Translations under genes and position numbers: made by a program
Shown: piece after piece, positions 22,925 to 32,855 of the stretch
Layout: each line of letters starts with the position of its first letter
How positions within the stretch are numbered: position 1 is the stretch's first letter
Notes under the pieces: model-generated
The model's database searches: none
Told to the model about the DNA's origin: nothing
What the model saw: the letters and a program-made list of their open reading frames with translations, nothing else
Source of the DNA: Actinernus sp. WN-2022
Taxonomy: Eukaryota; Cnidaria; Anthozoa; Actiniaria; Actinernidae
DNA length: 64,000 nt
Reading direction: 5' to 3'
Assembly (NCBI GenBank): GCA_030867875.1
Contig: JAOWCC010001501.1
Location: forward strand, 18,257,524 to 18,321,523

Positions 22925-24115
22925 AATATGGTGAGAGAGATGTAGTAAACGAATGGTTTTCATCGTATCTGTTTGGTAGAAAACAAACGACTCAAGTTGG
23001 TAAATTTTATATCAAATCAAGAAACAACTGTGTGGGGTACCTCACGGCCCGTCCTTGGTCCCCTCTTATTGTTAATCCATATCGATCACATCTATACAAT
23101 TAACTAATAAATTCGAGTTTCACCTATTTGCTGATGATAAGAACGTTCTCTATGGAAATAATAGTTAACAACAATCTTTAATAATAATAATCTTTATTTA
23201 TACACGATAATTATTAAAACTTTATACAGCTTGTGGGATCGTGTATAAATGAAAGAAAATCAACGATTGGCTAACGGCCAATAAATTAACTATCAATATA
23301 AAATTATGTAATATTTCACCCCCTATCAAAAGATCGTAACCCCGGGGGGAGGGGGGGGGTACTCCTGTTTGTGACGTATTATGTATGTGCCGCCCGGGTG
23401 GGTCAGGGTTTTGAGCTCGGTTTGGGCAGGTAGGGTCAGGGTTTTGACCTGATTTGGGCAGATCAGGGTCAGGATTTGAGTATAATTTGGGTGCAGTCAG
23501 GGTCGGGGTTCAGTATTTTTTAGGCAGTTAGGGTTCAGTTTTTTTTAGCTACTATGTCAAAGAAAGACATTCTGTTGCCGCATTTTGATCGCCTGCCCAT
23601 ATGCAAGCACTGAGGTTCCCATACATCGTGACGCCGCTAATTCGTACTTCAGTACTTATCTATGTACTTCATCTGCTGATTTGTTTACCCAATGACACGT
23701 CCCGACTTGAAATGTTCCGTATTTTGCATGCAATCCGGGTACGCGGTATACCGGCCGGGGTATATATCCGACCGTGTTTTGAAAACAATTTAAAGAAGAG
23801 GCAATCAGGTTTTTTTTCCCAAAAAAGGGGGCAATCAGGGTTTTGGAGCTCGGATTGGGTCAAACAGGGTCAGGGTTTGAGCCTCTTGGCCTCACATACA
23901 TACCCATTTTTCATGTAAGTACCCCCCCGGGATCGTAACCTACTATAAAACTTTGACTCTAGTCTGAATAAAGAACTACCCTTAGCTAGAAAGAAAGGAC
24001 TCGGTGTGTTAATTAATATACGAAAATCGTTCATGGAAATATCATATCGACTACATTCAACTCAAAATAAGTAAAGTAGTGGGAATGTTATACCGAGACA
24101 ATCGGTTACAAGAGT
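22925..24115 (+). mobile_element. LINE reverse transcriptase fragment, split
   Basis: On the plus strand: EWFSSYLFGRKQT, a degraded GVPHG.SLGP-like block near 23035, FADDKNV near 23125 (active-site FADD), a WLTANKLTIN block near 23270, and a GVLIN...YRLH stretch near 24005. Frames are broken. A 591-bp MITE (23341-23931) interrupts it. Confidence 0.75.
23341..23931. mobile_element. 591-bp MITE with CCCGGG ends and 8-bp target duplication
   Basis: Starts CCCGGGGGGAGG and ends CCCCCCCGGG; ATCGTAAC flanks both sides (23333-23340 and 23932-23939). The interior has degenerate repeats of TCAGGGTTTTGA. Ends and duplication length match 6416-6860, but the interiors differ. Confidence 0.88.
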
Positions 24116-24146
24116 AACACTATAGTATAGACTATATAGTATAACT

Positions 24147-24352
24147 GAGCTTCGAGGATCAGATAATGTCCAAGGACAACACAATGTAGGTTTAATATTG
24201 TCGTTATCATCCTTCAAATATTTTCTTTGACGCGCGCTTATACGCTCACAGGGGGTGTATTCGCTGGTATTTCCCGCTCGCGGAGAGAAAATATCGGGTC
24301 ACGGGACGCATTCAACAATCACGCGCGAGAGAAAATATTTGATGGGTTGTAA
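24147..24352 (+). repeat. Dispersed repeat, copy 1
   Basis: About 205 bp, containing TTCTTTGACGCGCGCTTATA, found again in the same orientation at 28828-29045. Confidence 0.6.
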
Positions 24353-24507
24353 GAACTGATATTTTTCCTTGGCATAATGTTCCTCAAAACTCTCGGTTTC
24401 CCTTAAGCTGGTAATATCACGAGAAAATAGTGCATATTTCAACGCCACAGGGACGTTAACAGACAGACCTAAGTCTTTAATTCCTTTTTTCCTGTCATTT
24501 CCGACAG

Positions 24508-24716
24508 ACGTAGATGTGGATTACTTCCTGGAGTGTTTCAAGGTGTTCGATCGCAGCTGTAACGGGCTCATCAGTGCCGCCGAGCTACGCCACGTATTGT
24601 CCAGCCTGGGTGACAAACTGAGTGATGACGAAGTAGATATGTTGCTGCTTGGGTTTGAAGATAACCAAGGACAGGTGTATTATGAGGACTTTGTACGCTC
24701 CGTCATGACTGGTTAA
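24508..24716 (+). CDS. MYL6: Myosin essential light chain, exon 2
   Basis: Starts after the acceptor TTCCGACAG with AC, which completes the split codon to GAC. It encodes the C-terminal EF-hand pair: [17 protein letters not shown], then [20 protein letters not shown], then [12 protein letters not shown] and TAA. The order and the ...FVR..M.G end are those of essential light chains. The third loop, [12 protein letters not shown], has D1, S3, N5, G6, I8 and E12, so it is closer to a calcium-binding loop than the first; whether it binds calcium cannot be told from sequence. Confidence 0.92.
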
Positions 24717-24802
24717 TTGTTTTTTCTATGACCGTTTCACGAGATGTTTTATTCAAGGAAGGAAGAGAGTACAGCGAACTTCGTTTCCAGGCTTCTTCCG
24801 CC

Positions 24803-25003
24803 GGATGCAATGAGTACAGACGCATGTACGCAGGGTTGGCCTCATTCTGAAGTTAAACACTCATAAATACCAGCGAGGTGGGCTATTCACAACACTGTGT
24901 ATTGTTGTAGTTTCACGCTTTGCATCTTCTCGCTGGTATTTAAGAATGTTTAACTTCAGAATGAGGCTAACCCTGCGTACATGCGTCTGTAGTCATTGCA
25001 TTC
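24803..25003. repeat. Large hairpin just after the myosin light chain stop
   Basis: Arms of about 85 bp (GATGCAATGAGTACAGACGC and inverse), 87 bases after the stop codon. If the 3' UTR extends this far the transcript would carry a long stem. Otherwise it is a MITE. Confidence 0.7.
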
Positions 25004-25545
25004 AGCGGTAATTTTCGAATACGAACCTGGATTATTTGGGGATAAATTGAACATATCTCAACTACATACACATACGAATCGCCACTTACGTCCCGCTGCC
25101 GGTCAGTTGCATTGTGGGAATTGAGGCTCTACTCGTGCCTAATTGTCAATTTCCAAAATGGTTGTCATAGAGATAGTACACAAGACTTAAAGTGCCTATG
25201 AACAATACATTTTTATTTTAGATATCAATTCTAAATCAAGTGAATAGTAGAATGGTAAAATATATTTTGCTTTAAATGCTGTGCCGCTGACTTAAGGTTA
25301 TATCCAAAATGCTAATTACATGACGTCAGGGGAGGTATCTGCAATCACTTCTAACTAATTATAAGACGGGCTATATGCATGGACATTCCAAAACGAAACC
25401 ACGGGGAACCCAAGCTCTGTAAATGGCAATATTTACTAGCTTTTGAATTAAAATTGACAAAACTTACAGGGTGTATTTATTATTTTGTTCATGGGCTGTA
25501 TGCCGTTTCAATTTCAACGTTTTCGGGCGAATTTTGAGTAATACA

Positions 25546-25673
25546 GTACCGCTCGAAACCTGTATTCTGATTGCACCATTATACTGTAGCTCTATTGCTT
25601 GTGTACTGCATGTTAGGTTAGGGTGTTTTGCATTGTTGGGTAAGCCAATGCTGTGGCTCGTTTCGAGCGGTAC
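25546..25673. mobile_element. 128-bp MITE with GTACCGCTCGAAAC ends, copy 1
   Basis: GTACCGCTCGAAAC and its inverse end the unit. A second copy (30568-31241) shares the interior (TGTATTCTGATTGCA and TTAGGGTGTTTT) but is split by an insertion. Confidence 0.75.
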
Positions 25674-25771
25674 AGGCCGCCTCCGAATTTTACAGTGTTC
25701 ATAGCGGCCGGGTTAAAAATGTGCCTGTACATTTGACCACAATCCCTTGCGAACCCAGTAACGGGTAGAAA

Positions 25772-26706
25772 TCCTCTGTTCTCTTCAATGACTGTATTGG
25801 TGACAGCACTTGTACTGGCTTGTTATTAGGATAACACGTAGTAATCCTCTATTCTCTTCGATGACTGTATTGGTGACAGCACTTGTACTGGCTTGTTATT
25901 AGGATAACACGTAGTAATCCTCTATTCTCTTCGCCGATGACTGTATTGGTGACAGCACTTGTACTGGCTTGTTATTAGGATAACACGTAGAAATCCTCTA
26001 TTCTCTTCAATGACAGTGTATTGGTAACATCAATTGTACTGGCTTGTTATTAGGATAACACGTAGTAATCCTCTATTCTCTTCAATGACAGTGTATTGGT
26101 AACATCAATTGTACTGGCTTGTTATTAGGATAACACGTAGAAATCCTCTGTTCTCTTCAATGACTGTATTGGTGACAGCACTTGTACTGGCTTGTTATTA
26201 GGATAACACGTAGTAATCCTCTATTCTCTTCGATGACTGTATTGGTGACAGCACTTGTACTGGCTTGTTATTAGGATAACACGTAGTAATCCTCTATTCT
26301 CTTCAATGACAGTGTATTGGTAACAGCACTTGTACTGGCTTATTAGGATAACACGTAGTAATCCTCTATTCTCTTCAATGACTGTATTGGTAACAGCACT
26401 TGTACTGGCTTGTTATTAAGATAACACGTAGTAATCCTCTATTCTCTTCAATGACAGTGTATTGGTAACACCACTTGTACTGGCTTGTTATTAGGATAAC
26501 ACGTAGTAATCCTCTATTCTCTTCAATGACTGTATTGGTAACAGCACTTGTACTGGCTTGTTATTAGGATAACACGTAGTAATCCTCTATTCTCTTCAAT
26601 GACTGTATTGGTAACAGCACTTGTACTGGCTTATTAGGATAACACGTAGTAATCCTCTATTCTCTTCAATGACAGTGTATTGGTAACAGCACTTGTACTG
26701 GCTTGC
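25772..26706 (+). repeat. 73-bp minisatellite, about 13 units
   Basis: Unit begins CCTCTATTCTCTTCAATGAC and includes GCACTTGTACTGGCTTGTTA and GATAACACGTAGTAAT. Spacing between units is 70-76 bases. Units differ by a few substitutions, an extra GACAGTGT form and a CGC insertion in one copy. Non-coding. Confidence 0.93.
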
Positions 26707-27222
26707 TTTTAAGATAATAACTATCGCGATTTTATAACGATTTAAAGATTTTCGCGAGCAAATTAAAGGATTGTGGGTAAAAGTACAAGCGATCATCTTT
26801 TTCTGTTCGGTGAATTGCAACCACTCAGCCCATGAACAAATACACACACCCTGTAAGTTGTCCATTTTTATTCAATATTAGCTTTGAAAATGCAAGACTA
26901 AAAAATCCCATACAAATAAATGCTAGTAAATATTGCCATTTACAGAGCTTGTGTTTCCTGTGCCTTAACGTGGTTCTAGTTTAAAATTCTGCTGAATTAC
27001 CTTGCTTTGGGGCTTAAAGAAAGTCAGTAACTGAGACAAGAATTGTTTCTATTTTCGAGTCACGGCAATTAGTTGTAACCACAATCCATTTTGGGCTTCG
27101 AATGTAGAATAAGGAGCTGGAGAAAACAGACTTATTTACGTAACAAAACGTTCATCCTATTCAAGTGAATACAATGGAGCCACAATATTGATTCAACTTG
27201 GTCTCAGCTTTCCTGTTTGCCA

Positions 27223-27352
27223 TCAAAAGAAGGTCGCGGCTAGATTCCATCCGCCAGAAGGTCGAATTACAATTTTCTCGATGTTATATTTCTAGGGTAC
27301 AAACTAAAGCGGCACTTAGAAATTTAGGCGAACAAGTACGCTTCCCTCGACT
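27223..27352 (+). repeat. Repeat shared with 11.0 kb
   Basis: Inverse of 11028-11180; includes CTAGATTCCATCCGCCAGAA and GGCGAACAAGTACGCTTCCC. Confidence 0.55.
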
Positions 27353-27367
27353 ATATAAAAAAAAAAT

Positions 27368-27612
27368 CGGCTCCACGGAGACTCGAACCGAAACCCTAAC
27401 CCATCTATTAACCGAATCCCTAACCGTCACTATCCCTTACGCAACGAGGGATTTGTTGTGAACCGCTTTTTTAGAACTTTTTATACTGCATGATGTTTGA
27501 TTAGCAGGCGTAACTTCATTTGACACCAGTTCCTGCTCTCAATGAAGTATTTTAGTGCAGTTCATTTTGGGATTGCGTCCTTCTGGCGGATGGAATCTAG
27601 CCCTAACCTCAA
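27368..27612 (-). repeat. SINE-like repeat with tRNA-type B box, copy 2
   Basis: Reverse complement of the unit at 9945-10165, with the same GGTTCGAGTCT near its end. An extra GGGTTAG-type stretch is present in this copy. Confidence 0.5.
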
Positions 27613-27880
27613 AAGCAATCTCTTTCAAAGCCCGCGTATATTTTGGTCAGCGCCTTGTATCTTTTCGCTGATCAAAAGGCACGCAGGCTCTGGGTATGAG
27701 ATAGCCACTGAATGGAAAACAACAGCGTGAGTGGTGGGTTCGTGTGTACAATACTCAAACTGATAACATATTCAACAAAATATCTGGATTCTGATTGGTT
27801 AATGATGAGTGCATCTTTAGGTTATTGAGTGCACAGTCGCATGCTCTCAGCAAATGTCTGCTCAGTATATTATAAACTTA

Positions 27881-28033
27881 GAATCGCATGAACTGTTCGT
27901 GCTATACTTGATTTATAGGCACTGAGTGATATTTTGAAAGTTCTCAAATTGCACTCGCCTTTATTATAAGAACTTTCAAAATATATCACTCGGTGCCTAT
28001 AAATCCCGAATAGAACTCGCACTCATGCGATTT
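27881..28033. repeat. Palindromic repeat AATCGCATGA
   Basis: Nested arms: AATCGCATGA at the ends, then TTTATAGGCACTGAGTGATA and its near inverse. A stem of about 65 bp with few mismatches. Confidence 0.65.
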
Positions 28034-28827
28034 CCTCGACATTTACATTCAACAATTCATCCATTGGCGCGCTTGTGCAACGAAAAACGATCGGACATTC
28101 TTGTAAATAGATTCGGTAGCTATACTTGTGAATTCAACTATGTAACGTATAACGGACACTGAAATAAAATTTTCGTTGTTTAACTGTAATTATCGTATGC
28201 CACACCCAAGATCCATTGGATAAATCCCATATCCCACGGAATTACGTATGCAATTGGCGATAACTAGTTAGTATATACAACACGGGTACCAACATAGATC
28301 ATGCAATTTGATTGGCTCGCTATCTCGGAATAATTAGCAATTGATGCCGAGTGTCAATATTTAACTCGTAGCCCATGAGGGCGAGAGGTCTAATTGTTTT
28401 AGTATAAACTAACTAGTTTTACAGTAGAAAATAATAGTAAGAAACAAATTGAAGTTGAATTTTTTTTTTTTTTCGTGAAAATGCGTGGTTTTTCTCTAAC
28501 ACGGGGAAATAGACCTATAGTAAGGTACCCAATCAGAATTTATAATAGTCCACTAGTTGGTTTATACTAATGAGCAATTGCAACCTACAAAACTCGGGAT
28601 AATTTTGAAACAAAATGGCAGGCATAAATTCACGACTCGCGATTGTTTCCGATGCGGAAATTTTTAGAAATTCAACAAAATGCAGTGCCCAAAAGCAGGT
28701 TCCCGTGTTGTTAGTATATACTAAAACAATTATTCGCGATATAAATACAATAATTTGTGGCGTCAACCGCGGGCGTTATCTGATTCCAGAAGAGAACAGT
28801 TCCCGACAGCGGAGCTCGAGGGAAACT

Positions 28828-29045
28828 ACGAGCTTCGGGGATCAGATAATGTCCAAAGACAAATATCAGGGCATATTTCGACGCCACAAATAGGTTATAG
28901 TCGTTATCATCCTTCAAATATTTTCTTTGACGCGCGCTTATACGCTCACAGGGCGTGTATTCGCCGACATTCCCGCTCGCGGAGACATCGAATCACGTGA
29001 CGCATTCAACCAATCACGCGCGAGAAAATATTTGATGGGTTACAA
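28828..29045 (+). repeat. Dispersed repeat, copy 2
   Basis: Same unit as 24147-24352, with a roughly 30-bp difference in the middle. Confidence 0.6.
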
Positions 29046-29249
29046 TTAGCAACTATTCACCGAAGTGGAGGTGAATCGGCATTTCAATCGAGTGTCGGAA
29101 GTGTTTTGGTTTTGCGTTTACTAAGCTCTCCTGTTGGCCGAGAAAGTAAACTAACCAATCAGAATCCAAAGTAAAGCCAAACGCAAATTGGTTTTGGTTT
29201 TGCTTTGGTTTGTCATTGGTTCACAGGGAAGCCATTTATTAGTTACTTG

Positions 29250-29465
29250 CGCGAGATGATCGCTGCTTTGCTCGGAGGTCAATATGAAATCATATTCATT
29301 GTTTGAGTAGCCAATCAGAGCGCGCGAAGTGATATTCACTGGTTATACTAATGGTGATTAGTATACCACACCAGTGAATATCACTTTTCGCGCGCTCTGA
29401 TTGGCTACTCAAACAGTGAATATGATTTAACATTCACCTCCGAGCAAAGCAGCGATCACCTCGCG
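29250..29465. repeat. Strong palindrome, arms about 100 bp
   Basis: GTAGCCAATCAGAGCGCGCG and GATCGCTGCTTTGCTCGGAG recur inverted after a short centre near 29355. Foldback MITE. Confidence 0.75.
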
Positions 29466-29955
29466 CGAGTTTTTGTCCATTTGACAGAAAATAAAATAAC
29501 TATTTGGTGCTGGCTATTCACCTGGAGTGTGGTATATACTAAAACAATTATCCACCACTATTCACCTCCACTTCGGTGAATAATTGTTAAATATTCGCCT
29601 CGACTTCGTCTCGGGGAATATTCACCATTATCCTATAAATATTTTATTTCAGCCAATCAGAGCTCAGCTTTACTATGCAATACAGGGCGGTATTTCATGG
29701 TTTTTCTATGAAATACAGAGCGGTATTTCATGGCTAGATCAAGGCCAATCAAAATGCAGGAAATTTCGCGCCCTTTCTTTACCGGCCAATAAAAAATCAC
29801 CATTTTGAATACATAATTAGTCTGCAGACGCGCGCGGCCGCCACTCGAAATTTGTGTTTTCCAATTCCGGCGAGAAAATTTGCAGTCTATCGTCCGGTAA
29901 GTTACTTTGTTTTCGTGATAAATCTTTTCGTAAATTGTTATTTATAGGATAATAT

Positions 29956-30041
29956 GGTTATTTCATGGTTTTCTACGAAATACCGGCGAAAATTTCTCGT
30001 GAAATATTCGCCCGTATTCCATAGAAAACCATGAAATAACC
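29956..30041. repeat. 86-bp hairpin
   Basis: GGTTATTTCATGGTTTTCTA is mirrored at the right end; related ATTTCATGG phrases occur at 29693-29732. Confidence 0.6.
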
Positions 30042-30567
30042 AGTAAATATCGACTTCGCCTTCGGCGAATAATTGTTAATTATCGCCACTTGCATACAAA
30101 TCAGTGGATTATGTATGTGTTCTCAAGGAGACAGTCAAAACGCAAACAATAGTTTGCTGAAGCTATACATATTTTGATTAAACGGTATCTCACTCGTGGC
30201 CATTCGTTAACCTTTAAGTAACTAACAAGAAGATAATGAAGGAGACATCTTTCTTCTACTAATCATTAATCTTTCCCGAGGCCAGCTACCCACTTGGGCC
30301 GACCGGCGTTGTTCGACTAGAGCTAGGTAAACGTAGAAATAAAAATCACCCGCGTACGTACTCTCGTGAATGCTTCCGGCTATTTGTTGAAATGTCCAAT
30401 AGAAAATAATGACAAGCCTAGCTTTGGGATTAATACTGCTAAAGGTGGTGTTTGCTTCCTCGGCGTTTTGATAGCACGGTCAGATACTTTTATAAATATC
30501 ACTTCTCAAAATATGAATTCTTCATCGAGTTGGAATAATTTACGAATTAAGAGGCCAATCGCAGTAA

Positions 30568-31241
30568 TCCTGTATCGCTCGAGACCTGTATTCTGATTGC
30601 AATTATTATCCTGTAGCTCTATTGTTTTTGTACTGCACGTTCTAAAGGTTAGGGTGTTTTGTATTGCTGGTTATTTAAACTAACCCCTTTTGCAATTTTT
30701 ATACATATGAATCTTTGAAAGGTTTTGAGTACTTCTGCGAAGAAATTTTTGGCTTACAGAGAATACTGTTCTACGCTTGTTTAAAATGGTGAAATTTTGA
30801 CCTTTCCTGACCCATGACCGCGTAAGAAAAAGCCTGGGTCGATTCTTGATCTTACGTCATCCAACTCATTCGACTTTGCAATAATTTGAATAAATATTTA
30901 GCATTTACTCTAAAATAACCATTTTCTTTACTAACAACTCAGACTGTATATTCTCTATATATCGAAGTTGTTGTGATGGAAAGGCGCCATGGAGAATAAT
31001 GCATTAATGAGGTGACGTAAGATCAAGAATCGACCCAGGCTTTTTCTTGCGCGGTCATGGGTCAGGAAAAGTCAAATTTTCACCATTTCAAACAAGCCTA
31101 GAACATAGAGTATTCTCTGTAAGCCAAACATTTCTTCGCCGAAGTACTCAAAACCTTTCAAAGATTCATATGTATAAAAATTGCAAAAGGGGTTAGTTGC
31201 ACTTTAAGCCAATGCGGTCTCTCGTTTCGAGCAGTACAGGA
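30568..31241. mobile_element. GTACCGCTCGAAAC MITE, copy 2, split by an insertion
   Basis: Ends TCCTGTATCGCTCGAGAC and GTTTCGAGCAGTACAGGA. The interior matches copy 1 up to TTTTGTATTGCTGG and again from AAGCCAATGC. The gap is filled by 30675-31207. Confidence 0.75.
30675..31207. mobile_element. Foldback element at a TTAA target
   Basis: Arms of about 200 bp (ACTAACCCCTTTTGC, GATCAAGAATCGACCCAGGC) lie in inverted orientation between TTAA at 30675 and TTAA at 31204. The right end reads AGTGCAACTAACCCC when inverted; the left end has lost the GTGCA. A TTAA target is characteristic of piggyBac-type transposition. Confidence 0.75.
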
Positions 31242-31516
31242 TGGCCCGCCAATCGGGTCATCCCATTTTGGTCAGGTACCCAATGAAACGCCGCCAGAGG
31301 AAATATGAGCCCAAATCACTAGTGATCTTCCTCTGGCTTTCTATTGGCCATCAAGATTTTCATGCATGTGATAGACCGAGAGAACTGAAGGAAAAGATGG
31401 AAATAAAAATCGGCGTTGAAGTACCGCCCTAGCCAGTTATCTTTGATTTAAAATTCAAACTGGAAAACAAAATGAGACATAGGAAATATAATAATTATAC
31501 TCTGCCAATTTCATTC

Positions 31517-31703
31517 ATAGACTTAGTCAGCTTGTCTGTTTGTTATCCCATTTCACAGCACCAGACTTTTCCCTTGAGTAATGTTTTTTTTTTGTATCCC
31601 AAGAGGAAATATACCTATTTCTATAATTGGAAAACAAAGCACTGAATCCTCTGGAGAACTATCACGTGGTCTGAAATGACACAGGCAAGCTGACTAGGTC
31701 TAT
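31517..31703. repeat. Inverted repeat ATAGACTTAGTCAGCTTG
   Basis: The 18-base arm is mirrored with one change (CAAGCTGACTAGGTCTAT). Probably a MITE. Confidence 0.5.
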
Positions 31704-32008
31704 TAAGGAATCAAATTTCAGACGCATTAAAGGATAACCTAATTATAGTTCCTTTTGCTGTTTTTATGTCCGCTCCACTTATGAAAGGATCATTCTAAGA
31801 TTGTAAGTATCAAACGTCTGACACCTGAAAAACAACTGTATACAGTAAATGAGTGTTATAACCCATTTCAACTTTTTATACCGGTTAATGGGCTCCGTTT
31901 TTATAGCAATACTAAGACCATGAATCGCCCAAAAATGGTTGAACAAGATTTACAAACACTTTATTGCGCCCAAATAAATGATTTCTGGCTAGGGCTTATG
32001 TATCAGTC

Positions 32009-32855
32009 AATAGGCCCTTTGCAGCTAACAAATCACGTGGTTGTACTGGAGAGCAAAAAATATCGGACTTCATTTATTTATAGGCCTTGTACGAGTTCGG
32101 TGTTGTTATTAGCAAAACCTGTTTGTAAATGCTATTTCCCACCTCCAATAGATCCTTTGCATGTGACGTCATCAAAATTCTAAAATCTAAACTATGAGAT
32201 ATATGAAGCTGTTCTTTTAATACGATTTAGATATCGGTATTCTCAGTATTCTTCGAAAAAATTACGTCGATACGGTGATTTGTTTTTGAGTTACAGTACT
32301 TTGAATTTTGTGACAGCCCAGGTCAGCGAGTTTCCTAAATGTCAAGAAAATCCATATATTTCGGCCAATTTCAAATTTTAGACTTGATAAACCTTTAAAA
32401 GTGATATCTAAAGTGTTTTGAAGTGAATGCTAATCATATTGATGGAGAAAACAGCTTTATTTGTAGAGTACGTTTTTGGCCGCCATCTTGGTGTACTAAA
32501 GCTGTACACCAACATGGCCGCCGCATACTAATTACACTAAATTGTTCGAATATTATTTGGCTGACAGCTCGGTTACGAAGTACTCTATTGCTCCAAAATT
32601 TCGGTCATTTCTATATTTTTACCTGCTCTATACACAGCATTAAAAATATTTTACTAATTTAAGTTTTTTTCTGGAGGCAATTTCTTTTGTGACGTCAATG
32701 CAAACGATCAATCGATCTTTCTAAAACTGCGTTTTTGAAGATAGCTTGCTCTCCAGTATTCATGGCAACGCCTTTCCCATGGGGATCAAGAGCTCAATTC
32801 ATTCGTTAATGAAGTATTATATCAGCACGTGACTGTTAGCTGCAAAGGGCCTATT
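32009..32855. mobile_element. 847-bp inverted-repeat element
   Basis: AATAGGCCCTTTGCAGCTAA at the left end is mirrored at the right, with CACGTG and CTCTCCAGTA arms further in. A hairpin at about 32478-32524 contains GCCGCCATCTTGGTGTAC. A partial inverted copy of the left part is at 58139-58240. Confidence 0.7.

Larger units (their letters stand above)
25411..26952. repeat. Inverted repeat bracketing a MITE and a minisatellite
   Basis: CAAGCTCTGTAAATGGCAAT to CATGGGCTG (25411-25498) is repeated inverted at 26826-26952. Between them are the MITE 25546-25673 and the 73-bp array. This is probably one composite foldback element. Confidence 0.65.

Noticed and set aside
25772..26706. Regular array resembling a CRISPR locus
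   Set aside because: The whole 73-bp unit is repeated, with no unique spacers, no cas genes and a eukaryotic context. It is a minisatellite.
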